From contig JAOTRV010000014.1 of the NCBI GenBank assembly GCA_030247575.1, forward strand, positions 39,579 through 103,578: a stretch of 64,000 bases of DNA, written 5' to 3'. Made by a program: the position numbers and the translations under genes. Below, in pieces: positions 1 through 8,694 of this stretch. Below the pieces are notes generated by a model, which saw only the letters and a program-made list of their open reading frames with translations, ran no database searches and was not told the DNA's origin. The stretch's first letter is position 1, and each line of letters opens with the position of its first letter. This DNA comes from Sulfuritalea sp. Its GTDB lineage: Bacteria; Pseudomonadota; Gammaproteobacteria; Burkholderiales; Rhodocyclaceae.

Positions 1-650
1 TGCTGGACAAGTTCATCGGCGACGCCGTGATGGCCGCCTTCGGCATCCCGATCGGCCACGACGACGACGCCGACCGCGCCGTGCGCACGGCCATCGCCAT
101 GATCCGCGAGTTGTGGGCCTGGAACAAGGGTCGCGTGAACGAAGGCAAGATGCCCGTCGATATCGGCATCGGGCTCAACACCGACAACGTGGTGTCGGGC
201 AACATCGGCTCGAAGAAGCGCATGGACTACACCATCATCGGCGACGGGGTGAACCTCGCCGCCCGGCTCGAATCGGCCTGCAAGCAGTACGGCACCCACA
301 TCCTCGTCAGCGAATTCACCTACAAGGCGCTGAAGGCGACCTACTTCAGCCGCGAGCTCGACCTGGTGGTGGTCAAGGGCAAGACCAAGCCCGTCGCCAT
401 TTATGAAATCCTCGATTACCACACGGAAGAAAGCTATCCGCAGATGATCGATGCGCTACGTCACTTCAAGTCCGGACTGGTGAAATACCGGCAGCAGAAG
501 TGGAACGATGCCAAGGCCGAGTTCGGCGAAGTGCTGGCCATCAACGAGCGCGACAAGGCCGCGAAGATGTACATCGAACGCTGCGACCACTTCCTCGCCA
601 GTCCGCCGGGAGAAGAGTGGGACGGCGTCTGGGTGATGGAATCGAAATAG
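1..650 (+). CDS. Adenylate/guanylate cyclase, class III (C-terminal part; 5' end outside window)
   Basis: The frame is open from base 3 and ends at TAG 650. The visible part holds the second half of a class III nucleotidyl cyclase catalytic domain: the metal-binding segment LDKFIGDAVMAAFG, then IGLNTDNVVSGNIGS, and the DYTIIGDGVNLAARLES block that carries late active-site residues. This domain converts ATP to cAMP (or GTP to cGMP). About 65 residues follow the domain and look like a single TPR-type helical hairpin (RHFKSGLVKYRQQKWNDAKAEF). The sensor or membrane part lies upstream of the window, so the signal is unknown. The call as cyclase is firm; nucleotide preference cannot be set from this fragment. 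Confidence 0.9.
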   Translation, partial: LDKFIGDAVMAAFGIPIGHDDDADRAVRTAIAMIRELWAWNKGRVNEGKMPVDIGIGLNTDNVVSGNIGSKKRMDYTIIGDGVNLAARLESACKQYGTHILVSEFTYKALKATYFSRELDLVVVKGKTKPVAIYEILDYHTEESYPQMIDALRHFKSGLVKYRQQKWNDAKAEFGEVLAINERDKAAKMYIERCDHFLASPPGEEWDGVWVMESK

Positions 651-664
651 CCCGCGTGCGCGGG
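651..664. terminator. Short GC hairpin between convergent genes
   Basis: CCCGCG-TG-CGCGGG, a perfect 6-bp inverted repeat, starts directly after the cyclase stop codon and before the convergent sspB stop. There is no T-tract, so it is at best a weak or bidirectional terminator. Confidence 0.35.
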
Positions 665-677
665 AACAGGCCTGGCG

Positions 678-1109
678 CTACTTGACGCGAGTGAGCACAG
701 GCCGCCCGGAAGGACGCTCGGGAGTCGACGCCGGTGATACGGCGGATGCATCGTCCAGGCTCGCTGCCGGTGCCGCATCTTCGACGGCCTCGCCTGCCGG
801 CGTTTCGGTGACTTCGAAGGCCATGCCCTCGCCGTTCTCGCTGGCGTAGATCGCCGCAATCCGCGCGATGGGCACCACGACCGGGAAGGCGCGCCCGCCG
901 AAACGGGCCTGAAAGGTGATTTCCTCGTTGCCCATCAGCAACTGATGGGTTGCCTCGGCGCCGACGTTGAGGACGATTTCGCCGTCCTTGACGAATTCGC
1001 GCGGGACGCGCGTCGTCGCATCGACCTTGACCGCCAGATAGGGAGTGAAGCCCTGATCCGCGCACCATTCATGGATGGCGCGGATCAGGTAGGGCTTGGT
1101 TGACTGCAT
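678..1109 (-). CDS. sspB: ClpXP protease specificity-enhancing factor SspB
   Basis: 143 residues. SspB is the adaptor that tethers ssrA-tagged proteins to the ClpXP protease. The conserved N-terminal fold is clear (KPYLIRAIHEWCADQGFTPY, then FVKDGEIVLNVGAEATH and ITFQARFGGRAFPVVVPI). A variable Ala/Pro-rich linker follows from about residue 105, and the extreme C-terminus (GRPVLTRVK) is the ClpX-binding tail typical of the family. The ATG at 1109 gives the usual N-terminus; a longer open frame upstream has no homology. It lies 47 bp downstream of sspA in the same direction, the usual pairing. The linker is encoded by one copy of the dispersed 22-bp motif (721-742). Confidence 0.95.
   Translation of the reverse strand: MQSTKPYLIRAIHEWCADQGFTPYLAVKVDATTRVPREFVKDGEIVLNVGAEATHQLLMGNEEITFQARFGGRAFPVVVPIARIAAIYASENGEGMAFEVTETPAGEAVEDAAPAASLDDASAVSPASTPERPSGRPVLTRVK
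721..742 (+). repeat. Dispersed 22-bp motif, copy in sspB
   Basis: GGAGTCGACGCCGGTGATACGG reads as GGAGTCGACGCC then GGTGATACGG. On the sspB coding strand it encodes VSPASTPE. Confidence 0.75.
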
Positions 1110-1156
1110 GGGGCTTGCGCCGAGATGAATCAAACTACGCGCGCGGGGGACACGCC

Positions 1157-1753
1157 TTAACGGCGCATCATCTTTTCGGTCGGCGTCAGCGCGTCGATGA
1201 AACCCTGGCGCGAGAAGATGCGCTCGGCGAACTTCATCAGCGGCGCGGCACTCTTCGGCAGTTCGATGCCGTAATGGTCGAGGCGCCACAACAGCGGTGC
1301 GATGGCCACGTCGAGCATCGAGAAATCGTCGCCCAGCAGGAACTTCTGCTTGTTGAACATCGGCGCCAGCTCGACCAGACGGTCGCGAATGTGGCCCCGC
1401 GACTTGTCGGCCGACTTGAGGTTCTTTTCCAGCGCATCGATGTAGCTGAACAACTCGTGTTCCATCGTGAACAGCAGCTGCCGTGCCTTGGCCCGCGTTT
1501 GCGGATCCGGCGGCATCAGTTGCGGATGCGGGAAGCGCTCGTCGATATATTCATTGATGATGTTCGACTCGTAGAGCACCAGATCGCGATCAACCAGTAC
1601 CGGAACGCGGTTGTACGGGTTGATGATGGCGATATCTTCAGGCTTGTTGAAGAGATCGACGTCGATCACCTGGAAGTCCATCTGCTTCTCGTACAGGACG
1701 ATGCGGCAGCGATGGCTGAACGGACACGTAGTGCCCGAATACAGGTTCATCAT
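1157..1753 (-). CDS. sspA: Stringent starvation protein A (glutathione S-transferase fold)
   Basis: 198 residues from the ATG at 1753. SspA binds RNA polymerase and modulates transcription in stationary phase and stress. It has a thioredoxin-like N-terminal GST domain (MMNLYSGTTCPFSHRCRIVL, then NPYNRVPVLVDRDLVLYESNIINEYID) and a helical C-terminal GST domain ending LTPTEKMMRR. Alternative starts at 1816 or 1840 would add 21 to 29 residues with no family support; 1753 is chosen by homology although its ribosome site is poor. It sits downstream of petC and upstream of sspB, an order common in Betaproteobacteria. Confidence 0.93.
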   Translation of the reverse strand: MMNLYSGTTCPFSHRCRIVLYEKQMDFQVIDVDLFNKPEDIAIINPYNRVPVLVDRDLVLYESNIINEYIDERFPHPQLMPPDPQTRAKARQLLFTMEHELFSYIDALEKNLKSADKSRGHIRDRLVELAPMFNKQKFLLGDDFSMLDVAIAPLLWRLDHYGIELPKSAAPLMKFAERIFSRQGFIDALTPTEKMMRR

Positions 1754-1852
1754 GGCGCTGGTGCCCCAGGAATAGTCGGCATCACGCACCACTTTGCGGA
1801 CGGGTGGTGCGTTCATTTCTCGATGCCCCATAGTTTGCATTCACTAGTTGGT

Positions 1853-2563
1853 TTAATGGACATCTTTCCAGTACTCGCGTTTCAGCGCGTACGCAAAGAC
1901 GAAGATTACTGCCAGGAAAATCAATACGATCACGCCGAGCTGCTTGCGGAATTCCGCCATCGGCTCGCCCATGTAGTTGAGATAGGCAACCAGATCGCCC
2001 ACCGCCGCGTCGAACTCCTGCGGCTTGAGCTTGCCCGGTTTGGCCAGCGTCAACTTGTGGTCTGCGCCCATTACCTGCTCGCCTTGCAGTTCCCAGAGCA
2101 CGTGCGGCATGCCGACGTTTTCGAAAACCACGTTGTTCCACCCGCTCGGACGCTTCTCGTCGCGATAGAAGGTGCGCAAATAGGTGTAAAGCCAGTCCGC
2201 GCCGCTGCCGAACTCCGAAGCTCGCGCCCGCGCGATCACGGTCAGATCGGGAGGAGCGGCGCCGAACCAGACCTTGGCTTCGGCGCGCTGCATGGCAATC
2301 TTCATGGGCTCGCCGACCTTCTCGGCGGTGAACATGAGGTTGTCCTTGATCTGGGCGTCGCTGAGACCGATGTCCTTCAGGCGGTTGTAGCGCATGTAGG
2401 ACGCCGAATGGCAGTTCAGGCAGTAGTTGACGAAGATCTTGGCGCCGTTTTGCAGGGCGGCCATGTCGTTGGCCTTGTCCGGAGCCCGGTCGAGATGCAA
2501 CGTGGGACCCGCGGCGAATGCCAGAACCGGCGCAAACAGGATTGCGGTAAGGAATTTCTTCAT
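1853..2563 (-). CDS. petC: Ubiquinol-cytochrome c reductase, cytochrome c1
   Basis: 236 residues. This is the haem c subunit of respiratory complex III; it takes electrons from the Rieske protein and passes them to soluble cytochrome c on the periplasmic side. A signal peptide (MKKFLTAILFAPVLAFA) is followed by the covalent haem motif CLNCH at residues 48-52 and a C-terminal membrane anchor (LGVIVLIFLAVIFVFAYAL) ending KREYWKDVH. The start ATG overlaps the petB stop by four bases, so the two are translationally coupled. Third gene of petA-petB-petC. Confidence 0.97.
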   Translation of the reverse strand: MKKFLTAILFAPVLAFAAGPTLHLDRAPDKANDMAALQNGAKIFVNYCLNCHSASYMRYNRLKDIGLSDAQIKDNLMFTAEKVGEPMKIAMQRAEAKVWFGAAPPDLTVIARARASEFGSGADWLYTYLRTFYRDEKRPSGWNNVVFENVGMPHVLWELQGEQVMGADHKLTLAKPGKLKPQEFDAAVGDLVAYLNYMGEPMAEFRKQLGVIVLIFLAVIFVFAYALKREYWKDVH

Positions 2564-3855
2564 TTCATCGTCACCCGATCCGGTTCCGGCTTGCACCGAT
2601 CCAGGGAAGACCAAATCGGCATCGTCAGGAAAAACAGGAAGTAATACACGCTGAGCAGTTGTGCGATCGGCGCGCCGGGGATGAAGCCGAAGAACTTGTA
2701 GGCGGGATCCTTGGTACCGAGGAAACCGAGGATGAAGAAGCCGACGACCCAGATCGAGAGCAGCCACTTGGTGATCGGCCCGCGATAACGGATCGACTTC
2801 ACCGGGCTGCGGTCAAGCCAAGGCAGGAAAGCGAAGATCAACGTGCCGGCGCCCATGGCAACGACGCCCCAGAACTTCGCATCGATGCCGAACAGCGGAT
2901 AGGTCACCGCGCGCAGCAGCGAATAATAGGGCGTGAAGTACCAGACCGGCGCGATGTGCGGCGGTGTCACCAGCGGGTCGGCCGGGAAGAAGTTGTTGTA
3001 TTCGAGGAAGTAGCCGCCACCTTCGGGCATGAAGAAGACGATGACCGAGAACACCATGAGGAATACCACGACGCCGACGATATCCTTGACCGAGTAGTAG
3101 GGATGGAAGGGAATGCCGTCGAGCGGAATGCCGTTCGCATCCTTTTTCTTCTTGATCTCGATGCCGTCCGGGTTGTTCGAACCGACCTCATGGAGCGCGA
3201 TGATGTGCGCTCCCACCAAGCCCAGCAACACAAGCGGCATGGCGATGACGTGGAAGGCAAAGAAACGGTTCAGCGTGGCGTCGCCGACCACGTAGTCGCC
3301 GCGCAGCCATATCGAAAGATCGTTACCGATCAACGGGATCGCCGAGAACAGGTTGACAATGACCTGCGCGCCCCAGAAGGACATCTGTCCCCAGGGCAGC
3401 AGGTAGCCGAAGAAGGCTTCGCCCATCAGGCAGAGGAAGATGCCGATGCCGAACAGCCAGATCAATTCGCGCGGCTTGCGGTAGGAACCGTAGAGCAGGC
3501 CGCGGAACATGTGCAGATAGACGACGAGGAAGAAGGCCGAGGCCCCGGTCGAGTGCATGTAGCGGATCAGCCAGCCCCAGGACACGTCGCGCATGATGTA
3601 CTCGACGCTGGCAAAGGCGACGGGCACGCCCGAGGCATTCAGCGCGGCATCCGGCTTGTAGTGCATGGTGAGGAAGATGCCGGTGACAATCTGGATCACC
3701 AGCACCAGCATGGCCAGCGAGCCGAAGAAGTACCAGAAGTTGAAGTTCTTCGGCGCGTAGTACTCGGACAGATGGGCCTTCCAGTTCGACGTCAGCGGAA
3801 AGCGCTCGTCGACCCAATTCAGCGTGCCCTGCAATATGGCGTTCACTTTGCTCAT
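2560..3855 (-). CDS. petB: Ubiquinol-cytochrome c reductase, cytochrome b
   Basis: 431 residues. Cytochrome b is the membrane subunit of complex III that carries both b haems and the quinol/quinone sites. The two pairs of haem-ligand histidines are visible in helix B (YMHSTGASAFFLVVYLHMFRG) and helix D (FAFHVIAMPLVLLGLVGAHI). The Qo-site block downstream reads PEGGGYF instead of the usual PEWYF-like motif, but PVWYFTPYYSLLRA follows. Start 3855 (MSKVNAI) is four bases after the petA stop; an upstream ATG at 3882 would overlap petA. Neighbours petA and petC confirm the call. Confidence 0.96.
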   Translation of the reverse strand: MSKVNAILQGTLNWVDERFPLTSNWKAHLSEYYAPKNFNFWYFFGSLAMLVLVIQIVTGIFLTMHYKPDAALNASGVPVAFASVEYIMRDVSWGWLIRYMHSTGASAFFLVVYLHMFRGLLYGSYRKPRELIWLFGIGIFLCLMGEAFFGYLLPWGQMSFWGAQVIVNLFSAIPLIGNDLSIWLRGDYVVGDATLNRFFAFHVIAMPLVLLGLVGAHIIALHEVGSNNPDGIEIKKKKDANGIPLDGIPFHPYYSVKDIVGVVVFLMVFSVIVFFMPEGGGYFLEYNNFFPADPLVTPPHIAPVWYFTPYYSLLRAVTYPLFGIDAKFWGVVAMGAGTLIFAFLPWLDRSPVKSIRYRGPITKWLLSIWVVGFFILGFLGTKDPAYKFFGFIPGAPIAQLLSVYYFLFFLTMPIWSSLDRCKPEPDRVTMK

Positions 3856-3859
3856 CGCA

Positions 3860-4453
3860 TCAGGCCTTCTTTTCTTCGCCAATGATCAGCTTGGCATCGC
3901 CAAGATACATGTGCGGAGGAATTTCGAGATTGTCCGGCGCCGGCTTGCTCTTGTAAACGCGCCCGGCGAGGTCGAAGGTGGAACCGTGACAGGGGCAGAT
4001 GAAGCCGCCCGGCCAGTCGGCCTCGATGCCCGACTCGGCGCCGGTCTTGAACTTCTCGGTCGGCGAGCAGCCGAGGTGGGTGCAGATGCCGACCGCCACG
4101 AGAATTTCGGGCTTGATCGAGCGGGTTTCGTTCTTCGCATAGTCGGGCTGCATGTTCTTTTCCGACTTCGGATCGGCCAGCTTGTCGCTGATCTTTGTCA
4201 GGGATTCAAGCTGTTCCTTGGTGCGATTGATGATCCAGACCGGCTTGCCGCGCCACTCGACAGTTTTCATCTCACCGGGAGCGAGTTGGCTGATATCCAC
4301 TTCGACAGGCGCACCGGCAGCCTTCGCGCGCTCGGAAGGCAGCATGCTCGCCACGAAGGGCACCGCCACCGCAACCCCGGCCACTCCGCCTGCGGCTGCC
4401 GTGGCAACCAGCAGACGCCGTCGACCGCAATCGACTGTATCGTCACAACTCAT
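3860..4453 (-). CDS. petA: Ubiquinol-cytochrome c reductase, Rieske iron-sulfur subunit
   Basis: 197 residues. The Rieske [2Fe-2S] subunit of complex III oxidises quinol and reduces cytochrome c1. A twin-arginine-like start (CGRRRLLVATAAAGG) leads into one membrane anchor. Cluster box I is CTHLGC (C124, H126, C129) and box II is CPCHGS (C153, C155, H156), so all ligands and the disulfide pair are present. First gene of the pet operon; its leader holds three copies of a 16-bp repeat. Confidence 0.97.
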   Translation of the reverse strand: MSCDDTVDCGRRRLLVATAAAGGVAGVAVAVPFVASMLPSERAKAAGAPVEVDISQLAPGEMKTVEWRGKPVWIINRTKEQLESLTKISDKLADPKSEKNMQPDYAKNETRSIKPEILVAVGICTHLGCSPTEKFKTGAESGIEADWPGGFICPCHGSTFDLAGRVYKSKPAPDNLEIPPHMYLGDAKLIIGEEKKA

Positions 4454-4484
4454 GGTGTAAGTCCCTGAATGCTCAAATGCGAAT

Positions 4485-4532
4485 TCGAAAACGAAGTTTC
4501 AATAAAACGAAGTTTCAATAAAACGAAGTTTC
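4485..4532. repeat. Three tandem copies of a 16-bp repeat in the petA leader
   Basis: AATAAAACGAAGTTTC occurs exactly at 4501-4516 and 4517-4532, and a first copy at 4485-4500 differs only in its first three bases. The array is 32 bp upstream of the petA ATG. Each unit contains the small inverted repeat GAAAC/GTTTC-like ends (GAAACTTCGTTTT on the coding strand). Confidence 0.9.
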
Positions 4533-4593
4533 AGTGAAGGCTGACGTCGGTTCCATCGACGTCAAGCGCAGCGGCCGCAACTAAAAGACGACA

Positions 4594-4622
4594 ATTGTAG
4601 CGAATCTCGCACGGCGATTAAA
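4594..4622 (-). promoter_or_regulatory. Candidate promoter of the pet operon
   Basis: On the minus strand TTTAAT (4622-4617), a 17-bp spacer and TACAAT (4599-4594) form a reasonable sigma-70 -35/-10 pair about 140 bp upstream of petA. It would place the 16-bp repeats in the 5' untranslated leader. The -35 is weak. The rest of the 4454-4685 gap shows nothing else clear. Confidence 0.35.
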
Positions 4623-4685
4623 GCCCTGAACTAAGCCAACTTATCGGCGCTGACCGATGCAACACAATAATCTGCTTATAATCAA

Positions 4686-5897
4686 TCAGATAACTCCATC
4701 ACGCCGCAGGCCCAGCAGGTCATCGGAGGTATAGCCGAGCCGACCGAGTACCGATTCCGTGTGCTCCCCGAGCGCCGGACCCAGCCAGCGGGTCTCGCCT
4801 GGCGTCAGCGACAGCTTGGGCACGATGCCCGGAACATGAAACTCTTTTCCATCAGGGAGTTGCGCCGGTTCAAGCATTTTCCGGGCAAGGAACTGGGGGT
4901 CGCGGAACATGTCTGCCGCCGAATAGATCGGGCTGGCCGGAACCTGGGCTTCCGCGGCGGTGCGCAAGACGGCGTCCGCATCGTTGGCGGCGACCCAGGC
5001 GTCGATGACGCCGTAGATTTCCCCTGCCCGCGCATCCCGACCCGCGTTGGTGGCGAATTGGGGGTCATCCGCCAGATCCGCACGACCGATGGCCAGCATC
5101 AGCCGGCGGAAAATTGCATCGCCGTTGGCGCCGATGATCAGGTGCTTGCCGTCCTTCGTCGTATGCGTGTTCGACGGCGTGATGCCGGGCATGACATTAC
5201 CGGTGCGCTCGCGGATGAAGCCGAAGACGTCGAACTCCGGCACCAGGCTTTCCATCATGGCGAACACCGCTTCGTACAAGGCGACATCGACCACCTGCCC
5301 TGCCCCGCCATTGACCTCGCGGTGACGCAGCGCCATCAGGGCGCCCAGCGCACCCCACAGCGCCGCGATCGAATCGCCGATGGAAACGCCGGTCTTGACC
5401 GGCGGCCGGTCGGCGAAACCCGTGACGTAGCGCAGGCCGCCCATCGATTCACCTATCGCGCCGAAGCCCGGCTGGGCGGCCTTCGGTCCGGTCTGGCCGA
5501 AGCCGGAAAGGCGCACCATGACCAGGCCCGGATTGATCGCGGAGAGCGCATCCCAGCCCAGGCCGAGTTTTTCCATGACGCCGGGCCGGAAATTCTCGAC
5601 CACGATATCCGCTTCAGCCACGAGTCTTCTCGCGATCTCGATACCTTCCGGATGCTTGAGGTTCAGCGTCACCGACTGCTTGTTGCGCGACTGGACGAAC
5701 CACCACAGCGAGGTATCGCCGTCCGCGGTCGGATACAGCTTGCGCCACTTGCGCAGGGGATCGCCCTCGCCCGGCGCTTCGATCTTGACCACCTCGGCGC
5801 CGAACTCGGCGAGGATGCGCGAACAGAAGGGCCCGGCAATCAGGGTGCCGAATTCGACGACTGTTACGCCGGCAAGAGGCTTCGCGCTGTCAGTCAA
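4686..5897 (-). CDS. CaiB/BaiF family CoA-transferase
   Basis: 403 residues, the usual length of class III (family III) CoA-transferases, which move CoA between organic acids. N-terminal Rossmann part [20 protein letters not shown], the block [30 protein letters not shown], and the catalytic aspartate in VSIGDSIA at D175. The substrate cannot be read from sequence; relatives act on succinate/aromatic acids, carnitine or oxalate. The start is TTG (5897), and its first bases form the recR stop (TTGA overlap), so translation is coupled to recR. This is an odd partner for a recombination gene and suggests simple operon read-through. Confidence 0.88.
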   Translation of the reverse strand: MTDSAKPLAGVTVVEFGTLIAGPFCSRILAEFGAEVVKIEAPGEGDPLRKWRKLYPTADGDTSLWWFVQSRNKQSVTLNLKHPEGIEIARRLVAEADIVVENFRPGVMEKLGLGWDALSAINPGLVMVRLSGFGQTGPKAAQPGFGAIGESMGGLRYVTGFADRPPVKTGVSIGDSIAALWGALGALMALRHREVNGGAGQVVDVALYEAVFAMMESLVPEFDVFGFIRERTGNVMPGITPSNTHTTKDGKHLIIGANGDAIFRRLMLAIGRADLADDPQFATNAGRDARAGEIYGVIDAWVAANDADAVLRTAAEAQVPASPIYSAADMFRDPQFLARKMLEPAQLPDGKEFHVPGIVPKLSLTPGETRWLGPALGEHTESVLGRLGYTSDDLLGLRRDGVI

Positions 5898-6487
5898 ACG
5901 AAGTCGCGCCTCTCGCGCAGGGCCTGCGCCACCGTCGCCGCGTCGGAAAACTCCAGTTCACCGCCCACCGGCAGGCCGCGCGCGATGCGGCTGACCTTGA
6001 GCCCGCGCGTATGCAGCAACTCGGAGAGGTAATGCGCGGTGGCCTCGCCCTCGTTGGTGAAATTGGTGGCGAGGATCACTTCCTTGACCATGCCGTCCGT
6101 GGCGCGCGCAAACAGGCGCTCGAAGGCGAGCTCCTTCGGCCCGACGCCGTCGAGCGGAGAGAGCCGGCCCATCAGCACGTAATACAGCCCGTTGTAGGCA
6201 TGCGTCTCCTCCATGCTGATCGCATCGATCGGCATTTCGACGATGCACAGCTGCGACGCATCGCGGCGCGAGGAGAGGCAGCGTTCGCAGATCTCCGCTT
6301 CGGTGAAATTGTTGCAGCGCGCGCAGTGATGCAGCAACCGCAGCGCGGCATCGAGCCCGCGCGCCAGCCGTTCGGCCCCGCGCCGGTCGCGCTGCAGCAG
6401 GTGATAGGCCATGCGCTGCGCCGACTTGGGGCCCACTCCGGGAAGGCAGCGCAATGCCTCGATGAGTTCATCGAGGCTAGACGCCAC
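5894..6487 (-). CDS. recR: Recombination mediator protein RecR
   Basis: 197 residues from GTG 6487 (alternative ATG 6508, 204 residues). RecR works with RecO/RecF to load RecA at gaps. Visible: helix-hairpin-helix ([20 protein letters not shown]), four-cysteine zinc finger ([16 protein letters not shown]), and a Toprim domain ([15 protein letters not shown], then [15 protein letters not shown]). The GTG gives the standard family N-terminus ([18 protein letters not shown]) and has GAGG six bases upstream; the upstream ATG also has a GGAGG. Both starts lie in or beside a perfect 18-bp hairpin. Confidence 0.95.
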   Translation of the reverse strand: MASSLDELIEALRCLPGVGPKSAQRMAYHLLQRDRRGAERLARGLDAALRLLHHCARCNNFTEAEICERCLSSRRDASQLCIVEMPIDAISMEETHAYNGLYYVLMGRLSPLDGVGPKELAFERLFARATDGMVKEVILATNFTNEGEATAHYLSELLHTRGLKVSRIARGLPVGGELEFSDAATVAQALRERRDFV

Positions 6488-6504
6488 GTCTAGCCTCGAT
6501 GAAC
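6466..6504. repeat. Perfect 18-bp inverted repeat over the recR start
   Basis: Left arm 6466-6483 and right arm 6487-6504 are exact reverse complements, separated by CCA (6484-6486). In the recR transcript this would be a 39-nt hairpin that takes in the GAGG ribosome site and the GTG start codon. Confidence 0.95.
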
Positions 6505-6518
6505 CCATCCAAACGACA

Positions 6519-6556
6519 GCCTCCCCCTCTCCCCCTCCCGGGGAGGGGGTTACTCA
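6519..6556. repeat. C/G-rich palindromic element, recR-ybaB gap
   Basis: CCCCCTCCC followed by GGGGAGGGGG forms a strong hairpin in the 105-bp gap between ybaB and recR. It resembles the longer repeat family found at 16.1, 22.5, 47.6, 49.8 and 58.7 kb, but is shorter. Confidence 0.6.
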
Positions 6557-6613
6557 ATTGTTCGCTTCGCTCGAAATCACGGGTCACGTCTGCCACCGCC
6601 GGTTCGCTGGCTG

Positions 6614-6937
6614 TCAGAACGGCAGTTTCATGCCGGGTGGCAGATTAAGTCCGGCGGTGAAGCCGCCCATCTTTTCGGCGGTGGTCGTCTCGACGCGCCG
6701 ATTGGCATCGTTCATGGCGGCGGCAATCAGGTCTTCGAGCATTTCCTTGTCGTCCATCACCGACGGATCGATGGTGACGCGCTTCACGTCGTGCTTGCAG
6801 GTCATCACCACTTTCACGGCGCCGGCACCCGACTGGCCTTCCACTTCGACCTCCGCCAGCTGTGCCTGGGCCTTCTCCATGTTGGCCTGCATCTGCTGCG
6901 CCTGTTTCATCAATCCGGCTATGCCACCCTTCATCAT
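6614..6937 (-). CDS. ybaB: Nucleoid-associated protein, YbaB/EbfC family
   Basis: 107 residues. A small dimeric DNA-binding protein found between dnaX and recR in most proteobacteria. It starts [17 protein letters not shown] and has the conserved core [25 protein letters not shown] plus the C-terminal [20 protein letters not shown] 6937 has GGAG nine bases upstream and sits 13 bp after dnaX. Its role in recombination or gene expression is only loosely known. Confidence 0.93.
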   Translation of the reverse strand: MMKGGIAGLMKQAQQMQANMEKAQAQLAEVEVEGQSGAGAVKVVMTCKHDVKRVTIDPSVMDDKEMLEDLIAAAMNDANRRVETTTAEKMGGFTAGLNLPPGMKLPF

Positions 6938-6950
6938 CTTTCCGTACTCC

Positions 6951-8612
6951 TTAAACGGGTTTGATCGTTGATTCGTCGATGCTCGCGTCGAACAGGTCCA
7001 CCACATCGCGCACGAAGGGATCCCGTTCGATCGATGCGATGGCGCGTTCCTGGCGTTCGCGCTGCTGGTTGCGGCTGCGCTCGGCAGGCGTTTCGCTGGC
7101 CACTTCCGCGACATCTATTTCGAGCCGCAACGGCCGGCCGCAGGCCGTCTGCAGTTCGCTTTGCAGCTTGTCCTGCTGCGGCTTGCCGAGCAGATGCTTG
7201 TGCACCGGCGACAGGCGCAAGCGGATCGCCGATTCGGTGCGCTCCGACAACTCGCAATGCTGGGCCAATTGTTTGGCCATGCCGCTCAGGGGCAGGCGCG
7301 CCACCAGCGCATGCCAGTCGTCATCCGCCGCTGAAGACTTCCCGACCGCGGGAGCGGGCGGCGCAGGCGCCGGCTGAACCGGACGCGCCTCGGGAGTAGA
7401 CGCCGGCGGTACGGCGGCCTGGGGCCGGCTCGCGGCAGCCGCCGGTGCGACAGGCGGCGCCGTGCGCACGGGGGCCGTGGGCGGCCTCGGTTTTGCCGCC
7501 GGAGCCGCCGCCGCGCTGACCGTACCGGCGCGCTCCGGCCGGAACGCGTGCAGCCGCAGCAAGGTCATGACGAAGCCGGAATAGTCGTCGGGCGCCAGCG
7601 ACAGTTCGTCACGGCCGTGAATGGCGATCTGGTAGGCCAGCTGCAGGTACTCGGCGTCGAGCGCCTGCGCATAGTGTTCGAGGCGGCTGCGCTCGGTTTC
7701 GTCGAGCAGGGCTTGGGGAGCGAACTGGATCAGGGCGATGCGGTGGAACAGCGTGGCCAGTTCCTGCAGGCCGCCGTCGAAGGACAGGCTGCGCGCATCC
7801 ATCAGCTTGGCCACTTCGAGCATGGCCTGCACGTCCTGCGCGACGAGGCCGTCGAGCAGCGCAAACAGATGCTCGTCGCCGACCGTGCCGAGCATGGCGC
7901 GCACGGCCTCGTCTTCGACCTTCCCCGCGCCGTGGGCGATGGCCTGATCGAGCAGGGAGAGCGCATCGCGCATGCTGCCGGCGGCGCCCTTGGCCAGATG
8001 GCGCAGGGCGGCCGGCTCGAAGGCCACGCCCTCGGCCTCCAGCACCCGCGACAGGTGGTCGACGATATGTGTCAGCGGCATCTGCTTCAGGTTGAACTGC
8101 AGGCAGCGCGACAGAACCGTGACGGGAATCTTTTGCGGATCGGTGGTGGCGAGAATGAACTTGACGTGCTCGGGCGGCTCTTCCAGCGTCTTCAGCATCG
8201 CGTTGAAGGCGTGGCCGGAGAGCTGATGGACTTCGTCGATCACATACACCTTGTAACGGCCGATGGTCGGCGCGTAGGTGGCGCGCTCGAGCAACTGGGT
8301 CATGTCATCGACGCCGCGATTCGAGGCCGCATCGAGCTCGATGTAATCGACGAAACGGCCGCTGTCGATCGCCGTGCAGGCGGAACAGACGCCGCAAGGG
8401 GTGGAACCGACGCCGGCTTCGCAGTTCAGGGCCTTGGCCATGATGCGCGCCAGCGTGGTCTTGCCGACGCCGCGCGTGCCGGTAAACAGATAGGCGTGAT
8501 GGAGACGGTTCTGGTCCAGCGCATGGGTCAGCGCCCGCACGACATGCTCCTGGCCGACCAGGGTAGCGAAGGACTTGGGGCGCCACTTGCGGGCGAGGAC
8601 CTGATAGCTCAT
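6951..8612 (-). CDS. dnaX: DNA polymerase III subunits gamma and tau
   Basis: 553 residues. DnaX is the AAA+ motor of the clamp loader and, as tau, links polymerase cores. Walker A GTRGVGKT (residues 45-52), the zinc-finger cysteines C64, C73, C76 and C79, Walker B VYVIDEVH, and the SRC arginine-finger motif (LSRCLQF) are all present. Domain III is followed by an Ala/Pro-rich linker (about 360-430), which contains the 22-bp motif copy at 7393-7414, then a tau C-terminal domain. I did not find a clear A-rich slippage site for making gamma. Confidence 0.96.
   Translation of the reverse strand: MSYQVLARKWRPKSFATLVGQEHVVRALTHALDQNRLHHAYLFTGTRGVGKTTLARIMAKALNCEAGVGSTPCGVCSACTAIDSGRFVDYIELDAASNRGVDDMTQLLERATYAPTIGRYKVYVIDEVHQLSGHAFNAMLKTLEEPPEHVKFILATTDPQKIPVTVLSRCLQFNLKQMPLTHIVDHLSRVLEAEGVAFEPAALRHLAKGAAGSMRDALSLLDQAIAHGAGKVEDEAVRAMLGTVGDEHLFALLDGLVAQDVQAMLEVAKLMDARSLSFDGGLQELATLFHRIALIQFAPQALLDETERSRLEHYAQALDAEYLQLAYQIAIHGRDELSLAPDDYSGFVMTLLRLHAFRPERAGTVSAAAAPAAKPRPPTAPVRTAPPVAPAAAASRPQAAVPPASTPEARPVQPAPAPPAPAVGKSSAADDDWHALVARLPLSGMAKQLAQHCELSERTESAIRLRLSPVHKHLLGKPQQDKLQSELQTACGRPLRLEIDVAEVASETPAERSRNQQRERQERAIASIERDPFVRDVVDLFDASIDESTIKPV
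7393..7414 (+). repeat. Dispersed 22-bp motif, copy in dnaX linker
   Basis: GGAGTAGACGCCGG then CGGTACGG; on the dnaX coding strand it encodes PPASTPE. Confidence 0.8.
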
Positions 8613-8694
8613 GGCGCGATTTTATCAGGCCGCTCAGGACAAACGGGGCAGCCTTCAAGCAAAGGCCGCCCCGCGTGGCGTCAGATCAGCACGT

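Noticed and set aside
4485-4532. Possible CRISPR array
   Set aside because: Units are 16 bp with no spacers and no cas genes are nearby.
8613-8694. tRNA or small RNA between dnaX and the Spy-like gene
   Set aside because: No cloverleaf, no CCA-type end and no stem with T-tract could be found in this 82-bp gap.
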